Source: Amoebidium appalachense (Eukaryota > Ichthyosporea). From it: a stretch of DNA of 64,000 bases. The stretch spans positions 13,516,001 to 13,580,000 of the forward strand of contig CAVNZM010000003.1 in the NCBI GenBank assembly GCA_963693365.1, read 5' to 3'. Shown here one piece after another: positions 1 through 11,091 of this stretch (the first letter of the stretch is position 1; each line of letters starts with the position of its first letter). The position numbers and the translations under genes are program-made. Below the pieces are notes generated by a model, which ran no database searches, had not been told where the DNA came from, and saw nothing but the letters and a program-made list of their open reading frames with translations.

Positions 1-2
1 CC

Positions 3-253
3 GAGTACAGGGCTTTCATCGACAAGGACATCTTCGACGTAGTTGAGCCCCCCTCCGATGCCAACATCATCCGATTCAAGTGGATTGTCACGGAGAAGTT
101 ACTCAACTCTGCTGGTGACACCAAGATCAAGGGTTGTGGTGTGGCCAAGGGTTTCACCCAAGTCTACGGTGTTGACTACGGTGACAACTCTTCCCCCGTC
201 GTCATGTCTTCCTCCGTCCGTGCCCTGCTTGCCCTCGGTGTGCAACAGGACCA
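3..253 (+). pseudogene. copia family A reverse transcriptase, N-terminal fragment
   Basis: This is the start of a Ty1/copia RT domain, open from the window edge. It shows the copia RT signatures K(I)KG-GVAKGFTQVYGVDYGD and SSPVV. It is nearly identical to the RT of the minus-strand element at 59311-60666. Homology stops at the Asp-His codons (249-254), where a terminal inverted repeat begins, and resumes at 24410 with the next residues His-Glu-Ile-His-Gln. The gene was therefore split by an insertion and is not functional here. Confidence 0.9.
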
Positions 254-749
254 CATCAGCAAACTTCCCGGAAGTATTGCCAACGTATTTTTGCTATTGG
301 CGCTATTGGCGATATTGGCAATAGAACCCCTTGCCGCCAATAGGAACGCCATATTGCAATAATATTGCTTTGGTATTGTCAATGGTAATACAGTACCAAT
401 ACCCTCTATTGTCGATATCCCGCTGATATGAATATATTATCCAGTATATGTTACATCAATATCGCCAATACATTAGAGTGCCATTACATTGCCATTGCAT
501 TACTATTGCGCTAGCATTATAGACGTATTGCCAATATCAATTATACCCGGGCGATATTACAATAACAACCAAATAATATCAAAAATAAGATAAGAAATTC
601 CTCAATTTATTCAATTATTCATGAATACAAAATTTAAATATCAGAAACATATAAACAATGTATTGCCAACATATGATCCAACTATAATCAATATATAAAT
701 GCGGTATCGCCGATAGGTTGCTTATATATCGTGAGTATATTGATGACAT
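254..749. repeat. left subterminal region of the TIR element
   Basis: No gene. This is AT-rich sequence with many copies and variants of TTGGCAA/TTGCCAA (for example CTATTGGCGCTATTGGCG followed by ATATTGGCAATAG near 294-322). The same motif recurs in the other flanks of the element. Clustered short subterminal motifs are typical transposase-binding arrays in hAT, CACTA and related elements; binding here is inferred. Confidence 0.6.
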
Positions 750-938
750 CTATGAAAACTACTCCGGGACGTGTGTTGCCTCTAGGGGGACATCCCCTTG
801 GACGAGGGGCCCCCAGTCATCAATTTATTGATCCGTGAGGTCCTTGTGCCCAAAAAACGGGGGAAGTCTTCGCCCCGTGAAAAAACAGCACGTATGTGGG
901 GATCAATGGGGGTTGAGTGTAGGGTGTAGGTGGGTGGG
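750..938 (-). repeat. DIRS copy 1 terminal B2 repeat and segment X
   Basis: B2 (750-801) repeats the start of B1 at 1276. Segment X (about 802-938) occurs once per element, only between A2 and B2. It holds the perfect inverted repeat ATCAATTTATTGAT and a GC hairpin (ACGGGG..CCCCGT) flanked by A and T runs. The same segment lies at 18846-18976, 42490-42622 and 35234-35370. Confidence 0.75.
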
Positions 939-1275
939 TGAAAAGAAAATATAGCTGTAAAGCTGTAGGTGCTAAACACAGAAGATGTGTTGTTGCCTGC
1001 TGATCTGCTAAAAACTGTCGTGCTTATATACCTACGGCTACCGAACTGAGCCAATCAAAACCGATCTAGTGTTATGTGAAATCTTATCCTGAGCCAATCA
1101 GACTCGGTCTAGTGATCTGTGGAATCTGATGTTTTGATCGGCTAATAGGTGCCCGTATGCGGGCAGCCGAACGCGAACTGCTAAAACATGAAACAAAGCC
1201 TGTTGATATCGGACACCCATCCTACGTGTTTACCCAGAAAAATATTTATGTCAATAATTTCCACAAATAAAACCT
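939..1275 (-). repeat. DIRS copy 1 direct repeat A2
   Basis: 337 bp, near identical to A1 at 5811-6147. It contains a TATATA-like sequence (gtgcttatatacctacgg near 1019) and repeated 'gagccaatca' boxes on the plus strand (CCAAT-type motifs). The A repeat may therefore hold the element's promoter, since A1 lies directly upstream of gag. The promoter role is inferred. Confidence 0.8.
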
Positions 1276-1370
1276 CTATGAAAACTACTCCGGGACGTGT
1301 GTTGCCTCTAGGGGGACATCCCCTTGGACGAAAGTGAACCTGCAATGGTTGTAAACCACGGCACGAGAGC
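1276..1370 (-). repeat. DIRS copy 1 internal repeat B1
   Basis: Starts CTATGAAAACTACTCCGGG and runs past the CAATGGTTGTAAACCACGGC box shared with B2 of other copies. It lies between the YR stop codon and A2. The A2/B1 contact is the sequence expected at a circular-DNA junction in split-direct-repeat elements. Confidence 0.75.
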
Positions 1371-1462
1371 AGCATGCTTGCTCCAAAGGTTTCACTTAAG
1401 AATAGAGGCGAATACACGTGTGGTAGTGGCAGCAATGGAGGCCGGACGAAGTCGTGTATAGA

Positions 1463-2425
1463 TCAGGAAACAGTCGGAGGACCACCAGTGCCGAGTTGTT
1501 TGATCCGGGAGTCGTCGACCCCGGCCTCAGCCAGTGCTGTGGCCCCCCCGATGCGGAGGCTGTGTCCGGCAAACCGGGAGGGTGAGAGGCCTGCCCGGGA
1601 GAGGAGGGCACGGAAGTCGGCAGAGAAAGCACTCTTGGTGTAGGGGATGCCACCGAGACTGAAGAGGGGGTCGTCGGGTTGACCGGACGTTGTATGCAGG
1701 AACTGCCGGAGGAGATGGGCTGGGGAGAAATGGGTGAGGGGCAGGGCAGCTAGAGTGACGTTGACACCTCGGGCCTGTACATCCGTCTTAGAGGTTGGCA
1801 GGTGGAGGGTGGCATGGGACAAAGTACCGGTGGGGGTGTAGGTGAAGGTCACGTCTTTCCGTTTAACGTGACGGGACGGGTTGAAAGAAGTCAGGGTCTT
1901 GGAGGTAAATTCCCCTGAACGGAGGAGACCACAGAAACCGACGATGAGGGCTGTCCATAGCCGGAGATTGGCCGAGGAGGCCTTTGTGGGGCACTGGCCA
2001 TGAAGTAGGCTGAGGTGGGAGGGCAGGAGGGGTTCCCTGGTTGATGAGCGGGGTCGGATGTTGTGAGAAAGCTGCCATCTGCCCACCCCCCGTAGGAACC
2101 AGGCCAGAGACTTGTCGTGGGGGTAGGGAGCAGGGAGGCCCATGTCGAGGTGGAGCCTGGTGATGGCCGAATTGTAGCCGGTTAAGGAAGAGGCCTGTAC
2201 CCCTCGTTGGGCACACCAGGCGAGAAAAAGTTGCACGGTGTGTGGGGAGGCCGGGAGGGAGGACCCGGAGGGGGATTGCAGCCGAGATGCCACACAGAAA
2301 TCAATGAACACTTTCTGCACCCGGGAGTAAAAGGCCCGAGAGTCGAGGTTGAGACTCAGGGCCTGGCATTCCTGCAGGGTAGTGGTGGCTCGAAGCAGCT
2401 CGGCCGGAGCAAAGTGGGGGGCCAA
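1463..2425 (-). pseudogene. tyrosine recombinase of DIRS copy 1, C-terminus frameshifted
   Basis: A DIRS-type tyrosine recombinase/integrase. It keeps the first catalytic Arg in LLRSGEF and the H-x-x-R box in GHSLRIGGAT. Compared with the intact 343-residue copies at 19444-20475 and 43077-44108, a 2-nt insertion near 1490 shifts the frame after RIKQLG. This removes the segment with the nucleophilic Tyr (LIYTR). The 320-residue product cannot cleave or join DNA. The first codon of the open frame is TTG, not ATG; upstream the frame continues into the poly-C tract, so the true start is unknown. Confidence 0.85.
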
Positions 2426-2456
2426 TCTGCCAGCGTTGCTCCGGAACGGGAGATCT

Positions 2457-2482
2457 GGGGGGGGGGGGGGGGGGGGGGGGGG
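2457..2482 (-). repeat. poly-C tract between RT/RNase H and YR (copy 1)
   Basis: A 26-nt homopolymer directly after the RT/RNase H TAA stop (2485-2483). In this copy the RT and YR frames are the same across the tract, separated only by TAA. Equivalent tracts lie at 20512-20540 and 44141-44167. Confidence 0.9.
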
Positions 2483-4165
2483 TTAGCCCAAGGGAAGGGA
2501 TAGGAACTCGTGGACCCAGGAGGGGAAGGGGCAGGGCTCCGGTTGCAGGGAAGGTCGGAGTCGTCGGGCCCGGGGAAGTTGGTTACGAGAAATGGCATCG
2601 GCCAGATGGTTGAGGGGTCCTGGTAGGTAGGATGCCTGTAACGTAAATTGGTATTGCATTTCCATGCGGGTGATGAACCGAATAAGTTTGGCCATCACGG
2701 GGTGGGGGGAAGACCGGGAGTGTAGGTCAGACACAGCACCCGTGTTGTCGCATAAAATACGGACATGGTGGGTGGACCAGGAGGGGGCCCAGAGGGCCAC
2801 GGCGGCTGCGATGGCCAGGAGTTCAATGACGGAAGAACCGAGTTTACCCTCATGAGCATAGAGGGCTTGGGTGGAGGGGGACCAGGGCATGAAGAACCAT
2901 TGGTCGAGCCAGTGGCCTCCTAGACCCACCGATCCGGCAGCATCGGTGGCCAGGGTGGTGTATGTGGGGGGTGTGATGAGGTGCACCCCATTCCATGATG
3001 TGAGGAACTGGTGCCATTCGGCTATGTCGGCCCGGGCGGCAGCAGTCAGTCGTATGTGGTGGTGGCCGGCAAGGTGTGGGTGGGTCCGGAGAAGGGCCCA
3101 TAGGCGCTGGGAGAAGGCCCTCCCGGGGGGAACCAGCTGGGCACACCAGGTGAGTTTGCCGAGGAGGGACTGGAGGTCCCGAATGGTGATGGTGGGCTTT
3201 GGGTGGGAAGTGAGGTCGAGTAGGTCCGAGAGCTTGGAAGCCGGGATTCGTGCCTCCATGGTGATGGAGTCGAATTCGATACCGATGAAGACGACACGGG
3301 TAGCCGGGCCCTGCATCTTGTCTTCGGAGATGGCAATGTGCAGCTCTCGGCAGAGTTGCAGGAAGGTGGATAGGTGACGTTGGCACTGCTCTTGTGTGGG
3401 GGCGACTATAATCCAGTCGTCTACGTAGTGGCGGATGAGGGTAATACCGTGCTGGTGTGCCAGCCACTGTAGGGTGGCCGCGATCCGTTCCCAGATGGCT
3501 GGGCTAGATTTCAGGCCGAAGGGCAGTCTGGTTTCAACGTAAAAATGCCCCAACCATTTGAATGCCATTAAGTGATGGTCTTCTGGTCGGATGGGCATGT
3601 GCCGGAAGGCAGCCTGCACATCTGCCACGGCCATGTAGCAGCCGGGGCCTGCGTCGAGAATGAGCTGGGTGACGTCCCGGGCGCGAATGTACTGAAGTTT
3701 GTCGGGGTAGGTGATGCTGTCATTGACACTGCTACCCCGGGGCCAGGAGAGGTGGTGGATTCGACGGTACTTGGGGGGGTTCCCTTTCTTGGTAACGGCG
3801 CCGATGGGGGAGGAACGGTGGACCGGAAATTCGTCAAAGAATTGGGCCGGGGAGAGGGGGCCGCGCAGGTGGCCGAGGGCGACTTCTTTGGCAATATCCG
3901 CCGTGATAGCGGAAGCTGCCTCCGGGGTGGTGGGTAGGTTGGGGCCCACCCGAGAGGTGGAGGGCCCGCGATAGCCGATGTCGACACCGAATTCGACATC
4001 GTGGAGGAGTTGTGCGGCGAATGATTGGTCTGGGTAGGAGGCCAGCAGTTCCCGGAGGCGGGAGGTGTCAATGCGGTGCTGGGGCAGCGGGCGGGCCTCC
4101 GGGTCTGAGCCTCGGGGGAAGGGGTGGTTAGCAAGGGTGGGGCACCCTCGGGGAGATCCCGGCAG

Positions 4166-4212
<47 letters not shown>
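2483..4212 (-). CDS. RT/RNase H polyprotein of DIRS copy 1
   Basis: Reverse transcriptase plus RNase H of the DIRS class. Visible RT motifs are DVQAAF (first Asp), LPFGLKSSP and the catalytic YVDD. RNase H follows with TDAAGS (Asp), VIELLAI (Glu), CDNTGA (Asp) and HLADAIS (Asp). The frame is open from at least the poly-C tract at 4167-4212 to TAA at 2483. The first internal start-like codon is GTG at 3949, so no conventional start is evident. It would copy the element's RNA into DNA for circle formation. It lies between gag (upstream) and YR (downstream) and is about 97% like the 20541-22412 copy by eye. Confidence 0.82.
4167..4212 (-). repeat. poly-C tract at the pol N-terminus (copy 1)
   Basis: A 46-nt homopolymer that would encode polyproline if translated. 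It lies about 400 nt after the gag stop. Copies 2 and 3 have the same tract at the same place (22226-22294, 69 nt; 44437-44470, 34 nt). Confidence 0.9.
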
Positions 4213-4215
<3 letters not shown>

Positions 4216-4609
4216 CAGGGCCCCGGGGGGGTTAGGGTAGGGCAGCTGGGCCCGAGTGAAGGTTGGCAGGGAGGGCAGCGGGGCCCTGTGCAGGGGAATG
4301 TGCCCGAGCACGCGGGGGTGTGGGCGGACACAGAGGTAGAAGAAGGGGGGGGGGAGGGAGTGCTAGGTGAGTGTAAGGGGGGGGGAGGCTCGTGGGATGG
4401 GGGGGGGGATTAAATTTATGTGCAGTGGCCAGAATAAACGTCTTTGTGTAGGGACATTTATTCTTGACGCGCGCGGGCGCCGTAGTTTGGCCTGCGAAAT
4501 TTTGTACTCAGCCCTATGGGCCCGTTCTCCCGAGCTCCGTTTCCCTGTACTCGTGTGTCCTAGCTCCTAACCCCTATGTTCTAGCTGTGTGTGTGGGTGT
4601 GCGCGTAGA

Positions 4610-5780
4610 CTAGGCATTGTGTTTGCAGTCTTTGCGGGGGTGTGTGCCAGAGCAGAGCGGGCACACGTGGGAGAAGGGGCAGGGCTGCTTAGCGCAGGAC
4701 CGACCGTTAATGTGGAAATTCCTGCAGTGCGTCGCGGGTAGATCCACGGGTCGGGCCGGTTTTGCCGGGCCGGGTTGCGGGCCAGGGCGGTTAGGGGTTT
4801 GACCCCCCGCCGGGCTTGTGGGGCGGCTTAAAGCCGTCAAGACCACAGCCGGGCTTGGGGTACATGGGGCAGGCCGCGCTGGGGTGGTCAGGGAAGCCAC
4901 AGCGCTGACATGCGTCCGGGATGAGCAGAGTGGGTGGCCAGAGGAGATCCTGGTGGAGTTGGGCGAGCAGGTTGGGACACTCGATCGGAGCCCGACCCTG
5001 CTGGTGGGCAACGGTTCGGGCGTATACGTCATAGTTGTGGATCTGGGCCCACGGGTATCGGGTGCTGAGGCGAGTGATGTGCTGAGTCCAAAGTACGTCT
5101 TTGTCCGTGGGGAGGCCGAGGTGGTGCTTGGCGGCCATGTAATGGGTCCAAGCCTGGATCCAAATGACGAGTGAACGCAGGGGAACGGGTTTGTCTTGGC
5201 GAAAAGTCTCGATGCTGCCGTCGTCGGCCATGCGCAGATGCTGACCTTTCTTGGATGGGGCCAGGAGGGCGGCGGGGGTGAACTTATACAGGTCGACGAA
5301 ACGATTGGCGCGCAAATCTGCCAGCACATCCGCGGGGGGAAGCGGGAGTGTGCCCGGCTGAATGTCGCCAGTGTTCTCACCTGTGATGGGGGGCGCGGGC
5401 AGGGCAGGTAGGTCTAGGTCAGGGCCGAGATGCAGCCCCGGGGAAACCTCCCCGGGTGCGGAGGGCGCGGAGGGGGGCGCGGGAGGGTCGCGGTTGGTGA
5501 GAGCAGCCAGGACGCCAGCCATCTGGGTGCTGATGGCGGTAAGGGCGGCAAGGACGGCGTCTTGAGAAGTCATCTGCGGGGACGGCGGGGCCTGAGGGGG
5601 GACTTCAGGAGGGGAGGGGAGACTAGCCGGCGGGTCCGGGTCCGAGGTGGTCTGGGCCGCTGGAGGCGCGTCAGTGTCCGCGGGAGCGTTGGCCAGCCTG
5701 TGGCGGAGGTCGCTGCGGGTCAGGCGCTTGGGTGCCGCGGCAGGGGCGGTGGCTGAGGCCTGGCGCTTTTTCGGCGGCAT
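4610..5780 (-). pseudogene. gag-like protein of DIRS copy 1 (one frameshift)
   Basis: About 390 residues from ATG at 5780 (MPPKKRQAS, a basic start) to TAG at 4610. Features in order: a Pro/Ala-rich N-terminus, a helical middle (DLRANRFVDLYKF..), and a CCHC knuckle CQRCGFPDHPSAAC at about residues 291-304 (C-x2-C-x4-H-x4-C). After a frameshift come a CCCH-like motif (C..C-x4-C-x3-H) and CPLCSGTHPRKDC. Zinc knuckles suggest RNA binding and packaging. An extra C in the run near 4803-4808 (six, against five in the other copies) shifts the frame and separates the last 65 residues. A sequencing error in that run is possible. Confidence 0.8.
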
Positions 5781-5810
5781 GCTGACCGGCGTACGGAAAG
5801 ATAGGGAGAG

Positions 5811-6147
5811 TGAAAAGAAAATATAGCTGTAAAGCTGTAGGTGCTAAACACAGAAGATGTGTTGTTGCCTGCTGATCTGCTAAAAACTGTCGTGCTTATA
5901 TACCTACGGCTACCGAACTGAGCCAATCAAAACCGATCTAGTGTTATGTGAAATCTTATCCTGAGCCAATCAGACTCGGTCTAGTGATCTGTGGAATCTG
6001 ATGTTTTGATCGGCTAATAGGTGCCCGTATGCGGGCAGCCGAACGCGAACTGCTAAAACATGAAACAAAGCCTGTTGATATCGGACACCCATCCTACGTG
6101 TTTACCCAGAAAAATATTTATGTCAATAATTTCCACAAATAAAACCT
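5811..6147 (-). repeat. DIRS copy 1 terminal repeat A1
   Basis: 337 bp, matching A2 (939-1275). It lies immediately upstream of the gag ATG and forms the 5' end of the element. The right junction is ..AATAAAACCT followed by host sequence AAACAGAGG, with no target duplication. Confidence 0.85.
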
Positions 6148-6949
6148 AAACAGAGGTATGATTAATACACTCCCAACACATTACAAATAAGAAATATGTA
6201 AGTATGTTCCATATCAAGCATATATTGCCAACATACGAATGATACCACCACCATAAAGATATAAGTGTTGATAATGCATTACATATATATTATAAATATC
6301 ACACTATATTATCCAAATACATTGCCAATAAATTGATAATGGGAACGAATGCATGCAAAGTACAGTATAAGTGCGCTTATAATATGAAAGGCATATCGGA
6401 GTAACGTCTTATATCTAAGAATAATACGTATGACGAACATTGCCAATGTATTAATAATAACTTTATTGATACCTCAATCACATGCTCAATATATTGGCAA
6501 TATGCACACGGTACGGTAAGCACAGCCCCATGATCATTGTCAATGAATTGCCAATGTATTGCACCATGTCGACATCCATACGTGTTCCGTATGGTCACTT
6601 TATTAACTTCGGTTGGATAGTGGCATCAAGCACACAAGTAAACAACACAACTAATATACCACCCCAGGTGGCATCCTACAGCACACAAGTTAACAACACA
6701 ACTAACATACCACCCCAGGTGGCATCCATTCTCTACTATCTACTTTATCTCGCATCTCGTATCAACATTACTCTTATGCAAAAAAAAAATACCAAAAAGA
6801 ATCATGACAAAAAAAGAAGAAAAAAGAAGAAAAAAGAAAAAGAAAACTACCGCACAAGCACAACAGGCTGGGCTGGGGCAACACAGAAACGAAAAACGGA
6901 AACAACAGCAGCCATAGGACAAAGAGCCGGTACCCACCTCTAGAGTGGC
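6148..6949. other. gene-free: subterminal-type AT-rich sequence and 50-bp tandem pair
   Basis: 6148-6600 continues the ATTGCCAAT-rich sequence of the TIR element that DIRS copy 1 interrupted. About 6630-6727 holds two tandem copies of a 50-bp unit ending CACCCCAGGTGGCATCC, itself containing the palindrome CCACCCCAGGTGG. 6780-6840 is purine-rich. No coding potential is seen. Confidence 0.6.
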
Positions 6950-7148
6950 AAAAAAAGAGTCGACAGAACAAACCTCAAACATAGTAAGGACGGAAACCCG
7001 GACCAGAACTTATGAAGTCTAGAGAAGCAGTAAATAGCTTGAACGACTGGTGGAGGGGATGATAGCTATAGTGCTAACAGCAAAAGTAGTGCCCACAGTC
7101 GCTGGTTCATCAACGTGAAAAGGCAACGTGCATCTGCAGCCAGCAGGC

Positions 7149-7184
<36 letters not shown>

Positions 7185-7772
7185 ACGCACACAGACACAG
7201 ACACAGACCAGACAGACAAACGCCACATGCACAAAAGCAGGCAACACAAAACTAACCTTCAAACGGCCTTTCAGCCGTTAGGCGAAGAAGCTGCAGCATG
7301 CAGCATGGTCGAAACCATTCAGCACGGTGGCTGCGCGACCTGCGGAGGGCAAAAAAAGAGTCGACAGAACCAACCTCAAACATAGTAAGGACGGAAACCC
7401 GGACCAGAACTTATGAAGTCTAGAGAAGCAGAAAATAGCTTGAACGACTGGGGGAGGGGATGATAGCTATAGTGCTAGCAGCAAAAGTAGTGCCCACAGT
7501 CGCTGGTTCATGAACGTGAAAAGGCAACGTGCATCTGCAGCCAGCAGGCACACGCACACGCACGCACACACATACACACACACGCACACAGACACAGACA
7601 CAGACACAGACATATTCACAGGCACGGACACAGACCAGACAGACAAACGCCACATGCACAAAAGCAGGCAACACAAAACTAACCTTCAAACGGCCTTTCA
7701 GCCGTTAGGCGACGAAGCTGCAGCATGCAGCATGGTCGAAACCATTCAGCACGGTGGCTGCGCGACCTGCGG
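6950..7772. repeat. 401-bp tandem duplication with (CA)n core
   Basis: Two head-to-tail copies start at 6950 and 7351 (AAAAAAAGAGTCGACAGAAC). They differ mainly in the length and composition of an internal CA/CG-rich repeat and in single bases (GGCGAAGAAG against GGCGACGAAG). Open frames here are repeat artefacts. Confidence 0.85.
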
Positions 7773-7890
7773 ATGGGACCTGTGACCAGGCGACCTGCGG
7801 GAAGGGAACTGCGACCAGGCGACCTGCGGGAAGGGACCTGCGACCAGGCGACCTGCGGGAAAGCACCTGCGGACCTGCGGGAAGGGGGAA
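7765..7890. repeat. 29-bp minisatellite
   Basis: About four copies of a unit built on GACCAGGCGACCTGCGGGAA, following directly on the 401-bp duplication whose last bases (GCGACCTGCGGA) resemble the unit. Confidence 0.75.
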
Positions 7891-8502
7891 GAGAAATGGA
7901 GCAAACAACGTGCGTACAGGCTTAAACGGACAAAAAATTGCAAACCGGATTGGGTTTAGCCAATCACTATTTGCTATCAGAAGCGGATTCCCACGGTGTA
8001 CATAATGTGATTGGATCGATTCTCGGCGGATCGGTGAGGTTGGCGATATGGTGGACATATTTCGGACACCGTTGCCATACGTTCCGACGGAGCTTAAGTT
8101 ATAACGTTAACGCTGTTTACTCGAGGCCTATCCCCGCTTTACGTAGAAAGGTCATGTGTGGGGGAAGATGTGAACACCCAGACGTGTATGTACACCCGGG
8201 CAGGCCTGTGTACTCGTTGTTATGTTAATAGTTGGTTGATGGAGTACATCTTCAACGCGACGTATACACGCGTGCGTGCGATTCAGGAAGGGGTCCCCAT
8301 ATGGCTCTCGTATTATTTATATTCGTGTGATATATATATTCTATGTACTATCTATTACCAATATACGTTACGTATTGGTACAATATCACCAATACTAATT
8401 AAATATCGTCACGCGTGATGGTGAAGGCATCCATGTAGCTCTGCAGCAGTGTGTGTGTGTGTGTGGTGCGTGTGTGTGTGGTGTGGAGAGGCGGCCTGGG
8501 GT

Positions 8503-8533
<31 letters not shown>

Positions 8534-8542
8534 GGGCCCAGT

Positions 8543-8581
<39 letters not shown>

Positions 8582-8877
8582 TAGGCAAATACCAGACAGT
8601 GATGCATAATTGCACATTCTTTTGCAGCTACAGTTTGACGATATTTACCCACCGTGTGCACCACACATGTGACCCCAGTCTTCCGAGGTGGTGTCACAGG
8701 TGGGCGCCAACACCAATAAATTGACTGGTGACGGGTGTACAACCAAAGAAACTCAGCAGCACATATAATAACGTTGATGCTATACCCTGCCTAGTTAACG
8801 TAATAATAAGTGCACCATCGCACGCGTGACCCCCTCCCCCCCCCCCCCCCCCCCCCCCCCCCGTGTTTTTGCCGCGC
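7891..8877. other. gene-free spacer with poly-G and poly-C tracts
   Basis: No supported gene. 8108-8126 contains ACGCTGTTTACTCGAGGC, the core of the dispersed module at 10646. 8502-8580 is two long poly-G runs joined by AGGGCCCAGT; 8828-8862 is poly-C. Confidence 0.6.
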
Positions 8878-10641
8878 GGTACCCCTGATATTGTAGATGT
8901 ACACTGCCCCCACAACCCCAACTGTGTGCTGAATATCTCGTGCTAGGAAACCAATAACGCGAAACTAACACATGCCGCATGATATATGATATATATGGTA
9001 CAAGGGGGGTTTCAATCCGGGCTATAATGATGTGTTTTTTTCGTGTGACCCTCGTACTCCAGAGGCACATTCACCATCCCCCCCATAAACTTTGTGGTAA
9101 ATTTCTCGTGCTAGAAGCTGTTCTGTGGGTAGTTATTGAAAAAACCAATAATGTCTAGGTAACACATGTACATATACTATGCTACAAGGGGGGTTCTATA
9201 CGAGCTACAACGTTGTGTTTTTTTCGTGTGACCTTCGTACTCCAGGGGCACATTCACCATCCCCCCAATAAACGTTTTGGTATATTTCTCGTGCTAGAGG
9301 CTGCTCTGTGGGTAGTTATTGAAAAACCCAATAATGTCTAGGTAACACATGGACATATACTATGCTACAAGGGGGGTTCTATACGAGCTACAACGTTGTG
9401 TTTTTTTCGTGTGACCCTCGTACTCCAATGGCACATTCACCATCCCCCCCATAAACTGTGTGGTAAATTTCTCGTGCTAGAAGCTGTTCTGTGGGTAGTT
9501 ATCGAAAAAACCAATAATGTCTAGGTAACACATGTACATATACTATGCTACAAGGGGGGTTCTATACGAGCTACAACGTTGTGTTTTTTTCGTGTGACCC
9601 TCGTACTCCAGGGGCACATTCACCATCCCCCCCATAAACTTTGTGGTAAATGTCTCGTGCTAGAAGCTGTTCTGTTGGTAGTTATTGAAAAAACCAATAA
9701 TGAGTAAGTAACACATGTACATATACTGTGCTACAAGGGGGGTTCTATACGAGCTACAACGTTGTGGTTTTTTCGTGTGCCACTCGTACTCCAGGGGCAC
9801 ATTCACCATCACCCCCATAAACTTTGTGGTAAATTTCTCGTGCTAGAAGCTGTTCTGTGGGTAGTTATCGAAAAAACCAATAATGTCTAGGTAACACATG
9901 GACATATACTATGCTACAAGGGGGGTTCTATACGAGCTACAACGTTGTGTTTTTTTCGTGTGACCCTCGTACTCCAATGGCACATTCACCATCCCCCCCA
10001 TAAACTGTGTGGTAAAGTTCTCGTGCTAGAAGCTGTTCTGTGGGTAGTTATCGAAAAAACCAATAATGTCTAGGTAACACATGTACATATACTATGCTAC
10101 AAGGGGGGTTCTATACGAGCTACAACGTTGTGTTTTTTTCGTGTGACCCTCGTACTCCAGGGGCACATTCACCATCCCCCCCATAAACGTTGTGGTAAAT
10201 GTCTCGTGCTAGAAGCTGTTCTGTTGGTAGTTATTGAAAAAACCAATAATGAGTAAGTAACACATGTACACATATTATGCTACAAGGGGGGTTCTATTCG
10301 AGCTACAACGTTGTGTTTTTTTCGTGTGACCCTCGTACTCCAGGGGCACATTCACCATCCCCCCCATAAACTTTGTGGTAAATGTCTCGTGCTAGAAGCT
10401 GTTCTGTGGGTAGGTATTGAAAAAACCAATAATGTCTAGGTAACACATGTACATATACTGTGCTACAAGGGGGGTTCTATACGAGCTACAACGTTGTGGT
10501 TTTTTCGTGTGCCCCTCGTACTCCAGGGGCACATTCACCATCACCCCCATAAACTTTGTGGTAAATTTCTCGTGCTAGAAGCTGTTCTGTGGGTAGTTAT
10601 CGAAAAAACCAATAATGTCTAGGTAACACATGTACATATAC
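8878..10641. repeat. 183-bp satellite array, main block
   Basis: Tandem monomers of 183 (one of 184) bp. GCTACAAGGGGGGTTCTA starts monomers at 9181, 9364, 9547, 9730, 9914, 10097, 10280 and 10463. A degenerate monomer lies at the left edge (8878-9180). Diagnostic variants recur with a three-monomer period: CAATGGCAC at 9364 and 9914 types, ATGAGTAAGTAAC at 9547 and 10097 types. This is higher-order repeat structure. The array stops within a monomer at the dispersed module and resumes at 15479. Confidence 0.92.
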
Positions 10642-10642
10642 T

Positions 10643-10838
10643 AGGGGTTTACGCTGTTTACTCGAGGCAAAGAGAACCAGTCTCAGGTATGGGGGGGGGG
10701 GGTTTGCTCGGAATATCCCCTCAGCGGTATATCATGATCACGTACATAGATGTCGGGTGGTGACTATATATCAGGGTTTACTTTCTCTACGAGACACCAT
10801 AAAGACTACAAGGAGAAATCAATTAGTTGGGGTTCCCC

Positions 10839-10840
<2 letters not shown>
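10643..10840 (+). repeat. dispersed poly-T-tailed module, copy 1
   Basis: About 200 bp, nearly identical to 29477-29673. It starts GGTTTACGCTGTTTACTCGA and ends GGGGTTCCCCG followed by poly-T. A reverse-oriented partial copy lies at 50206-50262. No RNA polymerase III box A/B pair is convincing, so its class is unknown. Confidence 0.75.
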
Positions 10841-10871
<31 letters not shown>

Positions 10872-11022
10872 TTTTTATTTTTTTATTTTTTTTTATTTTT
10901 ATTTTTTTATTTTTTTATTTTTTTTTTTTATTTTTTTTTTTTTTTTTTTTTTTTTTTTATTTTTTTTTTTTTTTTTTTTTAAAGGAAAGGGGCTCCCCCT
11001 CGGGACACTCGGTATCAGCTGG

Positions 11023-11085
<63 letters not shown>
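10841..11085. repeat. T-rich tract and (GT)n array at the LINE 3' end
   Basis: About 140 nt of T with scattered A. Then come 45 nt of unique sequence (AAAGGAAAGGGGCTCCCCCT..) and about 30 GT units. Read on the minus strand this is (CA)n, a short 3' UTR and a poly-A tail for the LINE. Confidence 0.75.
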
Positions 11086-11087
<2 letters not shown>

Positions 11088-11091
11088 TGCG

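Larger units (their letters stand above)
750..6147 (-). mobile_element. DIRS-like YR retrotransposon copy 1 (split direct repeats)
   Basis: In coding direction the order is A1 (6147-5811), gag, RT/RNase H, tyrosine recombinase, B1 (about 1370-1276), A2 (1275-939), a unique segment X, and B2 (about 801-750). A1-ORFs-B1-A2-B2 is the split-direct-repeat layout of PAT/Kangaroo-type DIRS elements, which integrate through a tyrosine recombinase and leave no target duplication. None is visible here. It belongs to the same subfamily as copy 3 (42404-46390), sharing CTCCGGGACG in B and GAAAATATAGCTG in A. B2 has lost about 40 bp relative to the other copies. gag and YR carry frameshifts, so the copy is probably dead. 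Confidence 0.88.

Noticed and set aside
2850-3467. 205-codon and similar minus/plus frames overlapping DIRS pol
   Set aside because: Shadows of the RT/RNase H gene in other frames; they carry no catalytic motifs and recur only because the real gene is conserved between copies.
7128-7385. Possible short gene in the 401-bp duplication
   Set aside because: The frame depends on the CA repeat and is not maintained between the two copies.
7765-7890. 29-bp repeats as a CRISPR
   Set aside because: Contiguous units without spacers; a minisatellite.
8878-10641. Regular 183-bp repeats as a CRISPR-like array
   Set aside because: The whole monomer repeats with no unique spacers, and the context is eukaryotic; it is a satellite.
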